Part shown: positions 6,661 to 14,531 of the stretch, piece after piece
Layout of the letters: every line of letters begins with the position of its first letter
How positions within the stretch are numbered: the stretch's first letter is position 1
The notes under the pieces: generated by a model
Told to the model about the DNA's origin: nothing
The model's database searches: none
The model's input: only the letters and a program-made list of their open reading frames with translations
Translations under genes and position numbers: made by a program
Assembly (NCBI GenBank): GCA_001805895.1
Contig: MHHD01000069.1
Location: forward strand, 1 to 18,675
Length of the DNA: 18,675 nucleotides
Source of the DNA: Omnitrophica WOR_2 bacterium RIFCSPLOWO2_12_FULL_51_8
Lineage (GTDB): Bacteria; Omnitrophota; Gorgyraeia; Gygaellales; Profunditerraquicolaceae
Direction: 5' to 3'

Positions 6661-7448
6661 CTTTTCCGGCCCTCCCGTACAGCGGTATAAAAACCGCTGG
6701 CCTCCAGCCCAAAAACGAATAGATCGTCGGAGCTTGAGGAAATACGCAAACGTTTCAGGGCAAAGACGTCCATATTGGAAAACCTTTTCCCGGGGCTGGT
6801 CGCCACCGCCAGCCGGTAGCCGGCGTCGATGACCATTTGCCTGATCGCGCCGTTAAACCTGCCTTCGGGATAACTGAAGGAATTTACCTTCCTCCCCAGT
6901 CTCTCTTCGATCATCTTCTTGGAATCAAACACGCACCTCCGTAATTCCTCACCCAGCGGGATATTGATCAGCGGCTCAGCCGACAACGAGTGGCTGCCGA
7001 TGGAGACCAGGCCGGAATCCTGCATTTCCTTCAGTTGCCCCCAAGTCATCTTATCGCCCCGGGGCCTGCCGACCTCCTCCGTAATCACAAACATCGTCGC
7101 CGGCACTTGGTATTTTTTCAGGATGGGGAAGACGGTGGTATAATTATCTATGCAGCCGTCGTCAAAGGTGATTGCCAGGGTGCGGGGAGGAACCTTCTTC
7201 CCGGAACGGATCAAATCCGCCAATGCCTCTAAGCTGATAACATTGAAGCGCCTCTGCTTTAAAAAAGCCATCTGGCGGGCAAAAGAAATTGGGGTAATTG
7301 TCAACGGATCGTACGAATGCGCGTCCGGGATTACCGAATGGTACATCAGTATGGGCGCTACATAGGCCTTATTCGCCTGGAGCGCTAAGAGCGCCGCTGA
7401 CAGGGAGAGCGCCGCCAATCCTAAAATTATTTTTTTCGCTTTAAACAT
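6657..7448 (-). CDS. Membrane-anchored polysaccharide deacetylase (NodB fold) with altered metal site
   Basis: A 263-residue protein with an N-terminal signal anchor (about 7-24) and a NodB domain. Motif 1 is TFDDG (94-98), holding the catalytic base and metal Asp; MYHSV (35-39) is typical of the PgaB/YadE-like group. Motif 2 normally reads H-x3-H but here is GSHSLSAEPL: His153 is present, while the second ligand is Ala157. A later SFSYPEGRFN segment matches motif 3. The family removes N- or O-acetyl groups from envelope or secreted polysaccharides, usually with a divalent metal. The gene lies within the sugar-transferase run, overlapping the upstream GT4 by 22 nt. It may be inactive or use a different ligand set. 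Confidence 0.88.
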   Translation of the reverse strand: MFKAKKIILGLAALSLSAALLALQANKAYVAPILMYHSVIPDAHSYDPLTITPISFARQMAFLKQRRFNVISLEALADLIRSGKKVPPRTLAITFDDGCIDNYTTVFPILKKYQVPATMFVITEEVGRPRGDKMTWGQLKEMQDSGLVSIGSHSLSAEPLINIPLGEELRRCVFDSKKMIEERLGRKVNSFSYPEGRFNGAIRQMVIDAGYRLAVATSPGKRFSNMDVFALKRLRISSSSDDLFVFGLEASGFYTAVREGRKR

Positions 7449-8578
7449 TCCGCGTAAAGCCTTTCTGTCTCATCCACCATCGCCTGAAAGCCAAAATTGC
7501 GGCGGATGAATTCCCGGGCATTGTTTCCCAGGGACTGCCTCTTCCGCGCGTCATTCAGTAAATCCGTGATCGCCTGAGCCAAACCCGCGGCGTCCCGTGG
7601 CCTGACTAATCTGCCGGTTGAGCCATCCTGGATCAGGGCCTTGATCCCGCCGATATCCGAACCCACTACCGCGGCCCCGGAGGCCATTGCCTCCATCAGG
7701 CCTAAGCCCAAGCCCTCTTGCAAAGAAGGCATGACAAAGACATCCATGACAGAAAGCGCCTCTGCCGTATCGGCAACGGCGGGAATAAAAAAAATATTCT
7801 TCTCGACCCCCAGCCGCTTAGCCAGGCCGGCCAACTCCGGCTGGATCCTGCCTGTCCCCACAATCATTAACTGTGCCGCGGGGATTTTTTTTAAGACCTC
7901 TTGCATTGCCTCGATCAGGTAAATATGCCCCTTCACTGCTGAGAGCCTGGCCACAATTCCCACCACCGGCCCCTCGCCTAACCCAAACTTTTCCCTTACT
8001 TGTGACTTGCCTGTCCTGAGTCCCTCGACTACGCTCGGGATAAACTCCGTCGAAGGATGACTTGTGACTTGCGACTTAAAATTCTCCACCTCTATCCCGT
8101 GATAAATGAGACGGATATCCGCCTCATTCAGTCTAAAATCTTTTACCAGATGGTCTTTGACCTGCGCACTGACGGCCACGACCTTACTGCCCCAACAGGG
8201 AAAAATCCTGCGGGAAAGCCTGGCCCTGAAAAATCCGTGACAGGTGGAAACATATGGCTTGCCGGTAAAGCGGCTTAACAGCCAGCTCAAGACCTGCGTT
8301 ACGCGCGTATTCGCATGGATGATATCAATGCCCTTCTCCTGAACTTCTCTTGCCAGTCTGAAAAAACTCAAGATTACCCGGGGGCTAAATTCGCATTTGG
8401 TCTTTATCGGTATAGCTAAGTGGTTAATGCCGGCTACCTGGAAACGAGGTAAAGCTTCTCCTCCGGAAGAAACAATATAAACCTGATGACCCTTGGCCTT
8501 GAGCCCTTTGGCTAGCGCCAAGACGTAGCTGGTAATCCCTCCGGTATTCAAGTGTGTAGTGAGGAAAAGAATATTCAT
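7427..8578 (-). CDS. GT4 glycosyltransferase
   Basis: A 383-residue GT-B fold enzyme. The N-terminal domain begins MNILFLTTHLNTGGITSYV, the glycine-rich loop of GT4 enzymes; the C-terminal domain has GIVARLSAVKGHIYLIEAM and the EX7E motif EGLGLGLME within a PSLQEG context. GT4 enzymes are retaining transferases that use nucleotide sugars, here probably for LPS core or another surface glycan. Residues about 167-194 (VTSHPSTEF...VVEG) are encoded by an inserted repeat element between the two domains. The start overlaps the upstream stop by 4 nt (ATGA), indicating translational coupling. The donor and acceptor sugars cannot be read from the sequence. Confidence 0.92.
   Translation of the reverse strand: MNILFLTTHLNTGGITSYVLALAKGLKAKGHQVYIVSSGGEALPRFQVAGINHLAIPIKTKCEFSPRVILSFFRLAREVQEKGIDIIHANTRVTQVLSWLLSRFTGKPYVSTCHGFFRARLSRRIFPCWGSKVVAVSAQVKDHLVKDFRLNEADIRLIYHGIEVENFKSQVTSHPSTEFIPSVVEGLRTGKSQVREKFGLGEGPVVGIVARLSAVKGHIYLIEAMQEVLKKIPAAQLMIVGTGRIQPELAGLAKRLGVEKNIFFIPAVADTAEALSVMDVFVMPSLQEGLGLGLMEAMASGAAVVGSDIGGIKALIQDGSTGRLVRPRDAAGLAQAITDLLNDARKRQSLGNNAREFIRRNFGFQAMVDETERLYAECLKRKK
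7998..8077. repeat. Hairpin element flanked by 13-bp direct repeats inside the GT4 gene
   Basis: ACTTGTGACTTGC occurs at 7998-8010 and again at 8060-8072, the second followed by another GACTT. Between them is a 49-bp element with nested pairing: outer GAGT/ACTC, inner TCCC-T-CGA against TCGGGA. The element is in frame and encodes residues that GT4 relatives are not expected to have. Confidence 0.82.
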
Positions 8579-10680
8579 AAGAGTTTAATCACCGCTTCCA
8601 GCACCTCTTCGGGCGTAATCAGCGCCATACACTTCTGGTCCCTGCACTTTGGTTTGTAACAAGGGCCGCAGGCCAGGTCTTTCTTGATCAAGACATACTT
8701 TTTTGCCGGCGGCAGGTGCCGCAAGGGGTCAGTCGGGCCAAACAGCGCCACAAAGGGAGTGTCTACCGCCGCGGCAATATGTATCGGCGATGAATCCGCT
8801 CCGATAAACACCGCGCAGCGCTTAATCAGGCAGGCCAGCTGATTCGCCGAGGTCTTGGCGCAGGCATTGATCAGTTTCGTATTCTTCACCATGCCCTCTA
8901 GGCAGCGGCAGGCGGACAGGTCCTTCTCGGTACCAGTGACCGCCACGCGCAGGCCGCGCCTGCCCAATGCCTCGCAGAGCTTTGCCAGGTGCTCGAGCGG
9001 CCAGTTTTTGCTCAGCCAGCGCGAGCTGGCGCCCAGAGTGACGCCGATAATTTTCTGCTGGGGCTTAAGCCACTGCGAACTCAAGAAATCATCGATATAG
9101 CTTTTGTCTTCTGCGCCCGGCCAGAGCTCTAAATGAATTTCGGTTTTCATTTGAGCCGGCGCCCATTCGATACCCAGCATCTTCAATACCCGGAATTGAT
9201 GTTCTACCGGCGGCAGCGGAGCCTGATCAGGCTTGACGCGGCGGTTTAATAAAAAGGATAGTTTTCTATTTCCGTATCCGTAACGTTCGGGCGCCAGGCT
9301 AAGAAAAGACAAAATATGGCTCTTGCGGTTATTCTGCAGGTCAATCGCTAAGTCAAAATTTTTCTTCCTTAACCGGCGGCCCAGGCGCCAGAGTCCCAGC
9401 AGCCCCTTGTCTTTATCTTTGAACCCGGCCACCAGCAATTCGTCTATGTAAGGGCAGCGCAGCAGCAAATCTTTCGACTCCTCGCCGGTAAGGACGCTGA
9501 TCCGGTACCCGGACCCGAATTTCTCCCGGATCGCCTTCAGCGCCGCGGTGGACAAAACGATATCGCCCAGAGAGCTGAATTTTATAATCAGGGCCTTGGC
9601 GCTGCTTAAGGCTTCCCTGTATACATCCAATGTGCTTTTCACCATCAGCTCAAGGTTATATTTTTCCTTGACCTTCTCGTAGCCGTTTTTGGCCAGACCT
9701 GCCGCCAGCTGCGGGTCCCTGGCTATTCTGACGGCCGCCTCGGCCATCCTCAGCGGGTCAGCCGGAGGGACCAAGAGGCCGTTGATCCCGTTTTCAATGA
9801 TGTCTACCACCCCGCCCACTTCCGTAGCTACTACCGGCACGCCGCTGGCTTGCGCTTCGATAATCACCCGGCCAAAGGCCTCGTGGGTAACCGTAGCCAG
9901 GACGAGGAGGTCTAAGTGCGCGTAAATTGCCGCGATATCCGCCTGGGCGCCTAAGAATTCGGTGCAATGCGCCAGCCCCAGCCGCTTGACTAAGATCTCT
10001 GCCTGTTCCTTGTATGCCGCCTTTGTGCTGGGGGCGTCTCCGACAATCCAAATTTTCAACTGCGGCACGGCCTTTACTACCTGGGCCATCGCCTTAATAA
10101 AATACAAGTGCCCTTTAAGCGGAGTAATCCTGCCGACGATGCCGACATTAAACTCCTGGCGCCTTTTCTTTTCCGGGCTGACGAATTCAAATTTTCCCAG
10201 CTCCACGCTGCGGGGGACCAGTCTAATCCTCTCATGGGGAACGCCGAAATCTTCGATCATATGCCGGGCGATGCAATTACTCAGCGCAATCACCCTCCTG
10301 CCCCAGCCCATCACCCGGCTGAAAAAATGCCTGCTGTAATAGCCGTGGCAGGTGGTAATAAAGGCCCGGCCGGTCCTGCGGCAGGCAAAATAGGCGATCC
10401 AGGCCGGCACGCGGCTGCGGGCGTGCACGATATCGATGTCTTCTTTCCGGATGATCTCAACCAGCCTTGGCACGGCCCTGATGATCGAGACAAAGGATTT
10501 CTTCTGCGCCGCAAGCTGATAATGTATTGCCCCGGCCGCCTCCAGTTCCCCGACTAATCCTCCGCCGGCAGAGACCACCACTGCCTTGTGGCCTAACTTG
10601 ACCAAAGACCTGGCCAGGTCCAGCGTTCCGGTCTCCACTCCGCCGACGTTAAGCTCCGGTAAGATCTGCAGGATATTCAT
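8575..10680 (-). CDS. GT4-GT9 bifunctional glycosyltransferase fusion
   Basis: A 701-residue fusion. Residues about 1-362 are a GT4 enzyme (QILPELNVGGVETGTLDLA at the start; GIVGRITPLKGHLYF; EX7E motif EAFGRVIIE). Residues about 367-701 are a GT9 enzyme (ALIIKFSSLGDIVLSTAAL; TLGASSRWLSKNWP; GADSSPIHIAAAVDTPFVALFGPTD; Cys-rich end ACGPCYKPKCRDQKCM). The linker is only a few residues (ALSSAK) with no internal Met, so this is a designed-looking fusion rather than read-through. It presumably adds two consecutive sugars during core assembly. The gene begins 1 nt after the LpxL-ELM1 stop and overlaps the next GT4 by 4 nt. Confidence 0.93.
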   Translation of the reverse strand: MNILQILPELNVGGVETGTLDLARSLVKLGHKAVVVSAGGGLVGELEAAGAIHYQLAAQKKSFVSIIRAVPRLVEIIRKEDIDIVHARSRVPAWIAYFACRRTGRAFITTCHGYYSRHFFSRVMGWGRRVIALSNCIARHMIEDFGVPHERIRLVPRSVELGKFEFVSPEKKRRQEFNVGIVGRITPLKGHLYFIKAMAQVVKAVPQLKIWIVGDAPSTKAAYKEQAEILVKRLGLAHCTEFLGAQADIAAIYAHLDLLVLATVTHEAFGRVIIEAQASGVPVVATEVGGVVDIIENGINGLLVPPADPLRMAEAAVRIARDPQLAAGLAKNGYEKVKEKYNLELMVKSTLDVYREALSSAKALIIKFSSLGDIVLSTAALKAIREKFGSGYRISVLTGEESKDLLLRCPYIDELLVAGFKDKDKGLLGLWRLGRRLRKKNFDLAIDLQNNRKSHILSFLSLAPERYGYGNRKLSFLLNRRVKPDQAPLPPVEHQFRVLKMLGIEWAPAQMKTEIHLELWPGAEDKSYIDDFLSSQWLKPQQKIIGVTLGASSRWLSKNWPLEHLAKLCEALGRRGLRVAVTGTEKDLSACRCLEGMVKNTKLINACAKTSANQLACLIKRCAVFIGADSSPIHIAAAVDTPFVALFGPTDPLRHLPPAKKYVLIKKDLACGPCYKPKCRDQKCMALITPEEVLEAVIKLL

Positions 10681-10681
10681 G

Positions 10682-12631
10682 TTATATCGTTCTCTTTATT
10701 GCCTCCCTGACCGCAAGGTTATCCGAGACCGCCTGAATCTGCGGCTTTTCTTTCCAGATCTTTTCGATACTTCGGCTCAAACAGCAAGCTTCGGTAAGGT
10801 AGGCATATTTCTTTCGCGAGAATAGCCCCAGGAACCTGGCGTGCTTCTTGTCTAAGCCTCGCTCGCGGAATATCAGGACATATTTTCCGGCGGAGGCGGC
10901 CTCGGAAATCATGGAAATGCTTTCCGGAGAAGCGACCACGACCGAGCTTAAAGAGAGGATGCCGCCTACCGCCTCCGGGATATTTTTTTCGTTGGCAATC
11001 ACCAGCAATTTACAACGCGGATATCCCGCAAGGTTATCCTTTACTAAGCGCTCAACCTGCGGCGAAGTGCGCCGGGAGGTAGTAACTAAAATACCGGCGT
11101 TTAGTTTTTCCGCCGCTGATTTTACCTGCGCCAGCGCCTCGGATACGGTTTCCTGCCGGAGGCGGAAATTTTTTGCGTCCCCTCCCAGGACCAGGCCGAT
11201 AAACAGGTCTCGCGGCTTAAATTCCCAGCCCTGCGACTTAACCAGCTGAGCGCCCTGTTCCTGCAGGTACCCCTGGTCAATTAAATTCAGCGCGCCGCTG
11301 GTAACGATAACATTCCTGCGCCGGGGCGGCCGGTCGTGCCGCGGCATGACCACCAGGTTGAATTTTCTGCTGCTTAAAAAACCCGGCCGCATGATACAGA
11401 TGGACTTGGCTAAATTTTCCCTGCTCAATAAAAAATTAACCGGCGCCAAAGACGAGCCGCAGGAGATGATGAAATCCGGTTTCTTCCTGATCAGGGAAAG
11501 ATAGTTTTCTCCCTTCAACGTTCCCCTCAGGCAGGCGAGGCAGCCCTGGCAGCTGTATTTGCCAAAAAAACAGCCGCTTAGCCCCAAGAGCGGCTTCGCC
11601 AATTTATGCTTGAATTTTACTTCCACGGTCTCGATGCCGGCATGGATCCCGCGTTCGCCAAGGCAGTCGGAGAGGATCCGCGCCGCTGCGAGGGACTGAC
11701 GTAAGTGCCCGGGTTTATTGTCGCTTAAGATCAGGATGTCGTTCTCTCTGGAATACTTCCAGGCCTTATAGGTCCAGAGGTATTCCTTAGGGTAGCGGCG
11801 GATATACCTTTCAAAGAGGCGCACCACCTCCTGCATGTTTTCCCGGATGTCTTTCTGTTGGTCGCCGCTCTTTTTTATTTCAAAAGGCGGGGTAATGATC
11901 GTCTTAATGTAAGGGCCTTTGACGCGGGTGTAGAAAGAAGGCAATAACACTGAGCCGTATTTCAAGGCCAGCCTCACCGCGCCAAATGGCATCGAGGCGT
12001 CTTTGCCGAAAAATTTCACCGAGATGCCTCTCTTACCGCCCTGGTCAGCGGTCATGCCGATGGCTTCGTTATTTTTCAGGGTCTCCACCAATTGGCGCAC
12101 CTGATCCTGGCGCTGGATCAGGCAGCATCCTTTTTGCGTACGGTAAGAATTCAACAGTGTCTCCAGCCGCGGGTATTTCTGGCCGCGCACGAATAATTTA
12201 AAAGGGAAGGCCAGGATCGCCGAAATGATATTGGACAGCTCCCAGCTGCCGGCATGCACCCCCAGGAGGATCACGCCCTTTCCCCTGCGGAAGCCCTCGG
12301 TAATATGCTCCTGCCCCTCAACCTGAATGTATTTCTTCATATATGCCGCATCGATCAGGGGGATGAAAAACATTTCCATGAAACTCTGGCCGATATTCTC
12401 ATAGAACCCTTTGGCGATAGAGCGGATTGCCTCCGGAGTCATCTCTTCCCCGAAGGCCTTCTTGATATGGGCATAGACGACCGCCTTGTGCCGGAAATCA
12501 AAGCAATAGAATAATGAGCCGATGATCCTGCCCAGGAAGACGCAAAAGCGCAAAGGCAGCAGTCTTAACAGCGGCCCGATTAGCTTAAATACCGTATATC
12601 CGACGTAGTCGAGTATGGAGTCTCTGTTCAT
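10682..12631 (-). CDS. LpxL-type lipid A acyltransferase fused to an ELM1/GtrOC1-type putative glycosyltransferase
   Basis: A 649-residue fusion. Residues 1 to about 295 are a lysophospholipid/lipid A acyltransferase of the LpxL/HtrB family: an N-terminal hydrophobic helix, HAGSWE (His126, Glu131) as the HX4(D/E) catalytic motif, and a family-typical end YPKEYLWTYKAWKY. Residues about 300-649 match the ELM1/DUF1022 GT-B-like group (ILSDNKPGHLRQSLAAA at the start; VVMPRHDRPP; VLGGDAKNF; TTSRRTSP; SPESISMISEAASAGKYV). The N-terminal half should add a secondary acyl chain to Kdo-lipid A at the inner membrane. The C-terminal half may transfer a sugar. The first 47 nt overlap the end of lpxK. Confidence 0.9.
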   Translation of the reverse strand: MNRDSILDYVGYTVFKLIGPLLRLLPLRFCVFLGRIIGSLFYCFDFRHKAVVYAHIKKAFGEEMTPEAIRSIAKGFYENIGQSFMEMFFIPLIDAAYMKKYIQVEGQEHITEGFRRGKGVILLGVHAGSWELSNIISAILAFPFKLFVRGQKYPRLETLLNSYRTQKGCCLIQRQDQVRQLVETLKNNEAIGMTADQGGKRGISVKFFGKDASMPFGAVRLALKYGSVLLPSFYTRVKGPYIKTIITPPFEIKKSGDQQKDIRENMQEVVRLFERYIRRYPKEYLWTYKAWKYSRENDILILSDNKPGHLRQSLAAARILSDCLGERGIHAGIETVEVKFKHKLAKPLLGLSGCFFGKYSCQGCLACLRGTLKGENYLSLIRKKPDFIISCGSSLAPVNFLLSRENLAKSICIMRPGFLSSRKFNLVVMPRHDRPPRRRNVIVTSGALNLIDQGYLQEQGAQLVKSQGWEFKPRDLFIGLVLGGDAKNFRLRQETVSEALAQVKSAAEKLNAGILVTTSRRTSPQVERLVKDNLAGYPRCKLLVIANEKNIPEAVGGILSLSSVVVASPESISMISEAASAGKYVLIFRERGLDKKHARFLGLFSRKKYAYLTEACCLSRSIEKIWKEKPQIQAVSDNLAVREAIKRTI

Positions 12632-13709
12632 CGTTCTCGCTGAATTTTAAAGCGATGCGTAAAACATAGAGCCGTGGGTCGCGGGTCGCGGGTCGCGGGT
12701 TATAGGTTAAAGAGGGCAGGTTATGCAGGCGGGCGGCGTCTTTTTCCGTCGTCAGAATAACGTCGATCCCCTTTTCCTTTGCCTGCCGCATCAGTCCAGC
12801 GGCTTCCGCCGGAGAATAATCGTGATGATCGTCAAACCTGAAAGATAGCGCGATATTTATTCCCAGAGAACGGACTGTTTGCTCAAATGACCCGGGGTCG
12901 CCGATGCCGGAAAAGACAGCCGCGCTTCTGCCTTTGAAGCTTTGCAGGTTTAATAATTCCCACCCGCCCCCGAAAGGATAAAAGCCTTCCGGCTCATGGC
13001 GGGAGCCGATAATCATGGCGCAGGGATTAAGCCGCTGCAGATAATCATTTAATTCCTGCGCCGGAGGCGCCAGATTTATTTTGGCCAGGATGATCACGTC
13101 GGCGCGCCTGAGGGAAGACAACGGCTCGCGCAGGATCCCGCGCGGCAGGAGCCTGCGGTTTCCAAAGGGATTGGCCGCGTCTACAACCACGATCTCCAAG
13201 TCCTTTTTAATCTTCCATTGCTGAAACCCGTCGTCAAGGATTAAGGTATCCACGCCGAATTCCTGTAAGGCGCGCCTTGCCCCGCGGATGCGGTCGCTGT
13301 CCACGCACACCGGCACGTCTTTAAGATTCTCCCGCAGCATCCGCGGCTCATCCGCCTCATCATTTTCCTTGACCCTTGACCTAATTCTGTATCCCCTGCT
13401 CAACACCGCTACCTTGTGCCCCTTCTGTTGCAGATAACGCGCCAGGTATTCCACTAAAACTGTTTTGCCTGTCCCGCCGAGAGTGATATTGCCTACGCTG
13501 ACCACCTTGCCGCCTAATTGACATGGCCTAAGCCGGTAAAAGAAAACTAAAATTTTGACGGTTAGGCCGTAGACCAACGAGAGGATAAACAGAAAAAACT
13601 TGGCCAGGCCGCCAAAGAAGCCTCTGTCTTTATCCGTGGCTAAAACGTAAAGCCATCTGTTGAAAAGACGCAAGATGATCGCAGATTTTATTTTTTTCTC
13701 TGTGCTCAT
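12585..13709 (-). CDS. lpxK: Tetraacyldisaccharide 4'-kinase
   Basis: LpxK phosphorylates the 4' position of tetraacyldisaccharide-1-phosphate to give lipid IVA, at the cytoplasmic face of the inner membrane. The protein has an N-terminal membrane helix followed by VVSVGNITLGGTGKT, the family's P-loop (GGTGKT at 78-83 from this start), then LDDGFQQW and FDDHHDYS. In the DDGxQH-type motif the last His is Gln. The frame opens at 13733, but ATG 13709 is chosen because GAGGAG lies 6 nt before it; the product is 374 aa. The C-terminal tail contains a heptamer-repeat peptide (NPRPATRDPRL). Ribosome binding site and start lie in the loop of a 12-bp inverted repeat. The neighbours waaA and LpxL fit the pathway. 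Confidence 0.93.
   Translation of the reverse strand: MSTEKKIKSAIILRLFNRWLYVLATDKDRGFFGGLAKFFLFILSLVYGLTVKILVFFYRLRPCQLGGKVVSVGNITLGGTGKTVLVEYLARYLQQKGHKVAVLSRGYRIRSRVKENDEADEPRMLRENLKDVPVCVDSDRIRGARRALQEFGVDTLILDDGFQQWKIKKDLEIVVVDAANPFGNRRLLPRGILREPLSSLRRADVIILAKINLAPPAQELNDYLQRLNPCAMIIGSRHEPEGFYPFGGGWELLNLQSFKGRSAAVFSGIGDPGSFEQTVRSLGINIALSFRFDDHHDYSPAEAAGLMRQAKEKGIDVILTTEKDAARLHNLPSLTYNPRPATRDPRLYVLRIALKFSENDEQRLHTRLRRIYGI
12675..12709. repeat. Five-unit heptamer array in lpxK
   Basis: Five consecutive 7-mers read TGGGTCG, CGGGTCG, CGGGTCG, CGGGTTA and TAGGTTA. The coding strand gives TYNPRPATRDPR. Family and reading phase match the array at 4634-4668 in an unrelated gene. Confidence 0.9.
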
Positions 13710-13734
13710 CTGTTTCTCCTCGTCTGCGATCATC
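13674..13734. promoter_or_regulatory. 12-bp inverted repeat enclosing the lpxK ribosome binding site and start
   Basis: GATGATCGCAGA (13674-13685) and TCTGCGATCATC (13723-13734) are perfect complements. The 37-nt loop holds GAGGAG (13716-13721) and ATG (13707-13709). In the mRNA the stem would present the ribosome binding site in a loop. It could be a translational control element or simply another inserted palindromic repeat. Confidence 0.55.
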
Positions 13735-13744
13735 TGTGTATAAG

Positions 13745-14464
13745 CTATTCGGAGGACATAAAAGAGAGGTTTCTTTCGATGAATTCCAGCAGTTTCTGCT
13801 GGGCCGGAGAAGAGAGATTGCAGAATTCTACCCCTATCCCGGGGTGAGCATGCGGCTGGACCTGCTTATCCGCCAGCCAGACCACTTTGGCCTCTAGCTC
13901 CAGCTCTTCATCCTTCGGGGGGAGTTTCATCTTCAGGAGCACTATATCTTGCAGCTTGAACTTGTCGCAGCCAAAGATGAATGCCCCCACCGCGCTGAGA
14001 TTAATGATATCTACCTTCAGGCATACCGGGCTTCGTCCGTATTTGGCTTTCAACTCAATTTTTATATCCAGCGGCAGGCGCTTGAAGCGGCGGCGCAGCT
14101 GCATTTTCTTGATTTTGTCGATAATCTTGTCTTCCTTGAAGCTGTTCACCGCCAGGTCTTCCGAGGCGTAAATTTCGATTACACGGTCAATACCGGCGAT
14201 GGCCAGGGTCCCCCGGATGTGCGCCGCCAGATTCAGGAATTTCATCCTCCCGTTGCTGTTCACCACTTCCTTATAGGCGATCACGATCGCCGAAACCCCA
14301 AAATAATCCACAAACTCCACCTCTTCGAAATTAAGCAGGATGTCGTTGTAGCCGTCGCGGACGCACTGGCCCACTGCCTCTACTAAATTCGCCGCGTCCA
14401 CGTCTATGCGGCCTTCCAGATCCAGGATGACGATATTTTCTTTTTGCCGAGCCCTAATCTCCAT
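13745..14464 (-). CDS. STAS-PilZ protein (c-di-GMP effector candidate)
   Basis: The ATG at 14464 is preferred over a TTG at 14509, which lies inside a hairpin, giving 239 aa. Residues about 1-100 are a STAS domain like SpoIIAA-type anti-sigma antagonists (VILDLEGRIDVDAA; LLNFEEVEFVDYFGVSAIV). The usual phosphorylated Ser site, D-S-S-G, reads DYFG here, so classical kinase control is unlikely. Residues about 122-239 are a PilZ domain with RRRFKR (about 124-129) and DIINLSAVGAFIF, fitting the RxxxR and (D/N)xSxxG c-di-GMP ligands. It may link c-di-GMP to a protein partner. It sits between osmC and lpxK, 35 nt before the lpxK start. No Shine-Dalgarno is evident. Confidence 0.87.
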   Translation of the reverse strand: MEIRARQKENIVILDLEGRIDVDAANLVEAVGQCVRDGYNDILLNFEEVEFVDYFGVSAIVIAYKEVVNSNGRMKFLNLAAHIRGTLAIAGIDRVIEIYASEDLAVNSFKEDKIIDKIKKMQLRRRFKRLPLDIKIELKAKYGRSPVCLKVDIINLSAVGAFIFGCDKFKLQDIVLLKMKLPPKDEELELEAKVVWLADKQVQPHAHPGIGVEFCNLSSPAQQKLLEFIERNLSFMSSE

Positions 14465-14471
14465 TAAATGA

Positions 14472-14514
14472 GCGCTTGACTTACGAGCACGCCAGTGCGA
14501 GTAAGTCAATGCGC
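14472..14514. repeat. Long hairpin just upstream of the STAS-PilZ start
   Basis: GCGC/GCGC, TTGACTTAC/GTAAGTCAA (14476-14484, 14501-14509) and GCAC/GTGC pair around a GCCA tetraloop, interrupted by one bulge and a GA/GA internal loop. It ends 8 nt before the ATG at 14464. Confidence 0.75.
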
Positions 14515-14531
14515 GAATTTATCCCGAGCAT

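Noticed and set aside
9794..10051. Second minus-strand ORF inside the GT4-GT9 gene
   Set aside because: Gly/Arg/Pro-rich frame fully inside a well-supported gene; a shadow.
10682..12631. Frameshift or stop-loss artefact explaining the fused genes
   Set aside because: The GT4-GT9 and LpxL-ELM1 joins are clean, in frame, and both halves are full-length with intact motifs; an assembly error is possible but not suggested by the sequence.
13710..13733. Upstream ATG at 13733 for lpxK
   Set aside because: No ribosome binding site precedes it, whereas ATG 13709 has GAGGAG at ideal spacing.
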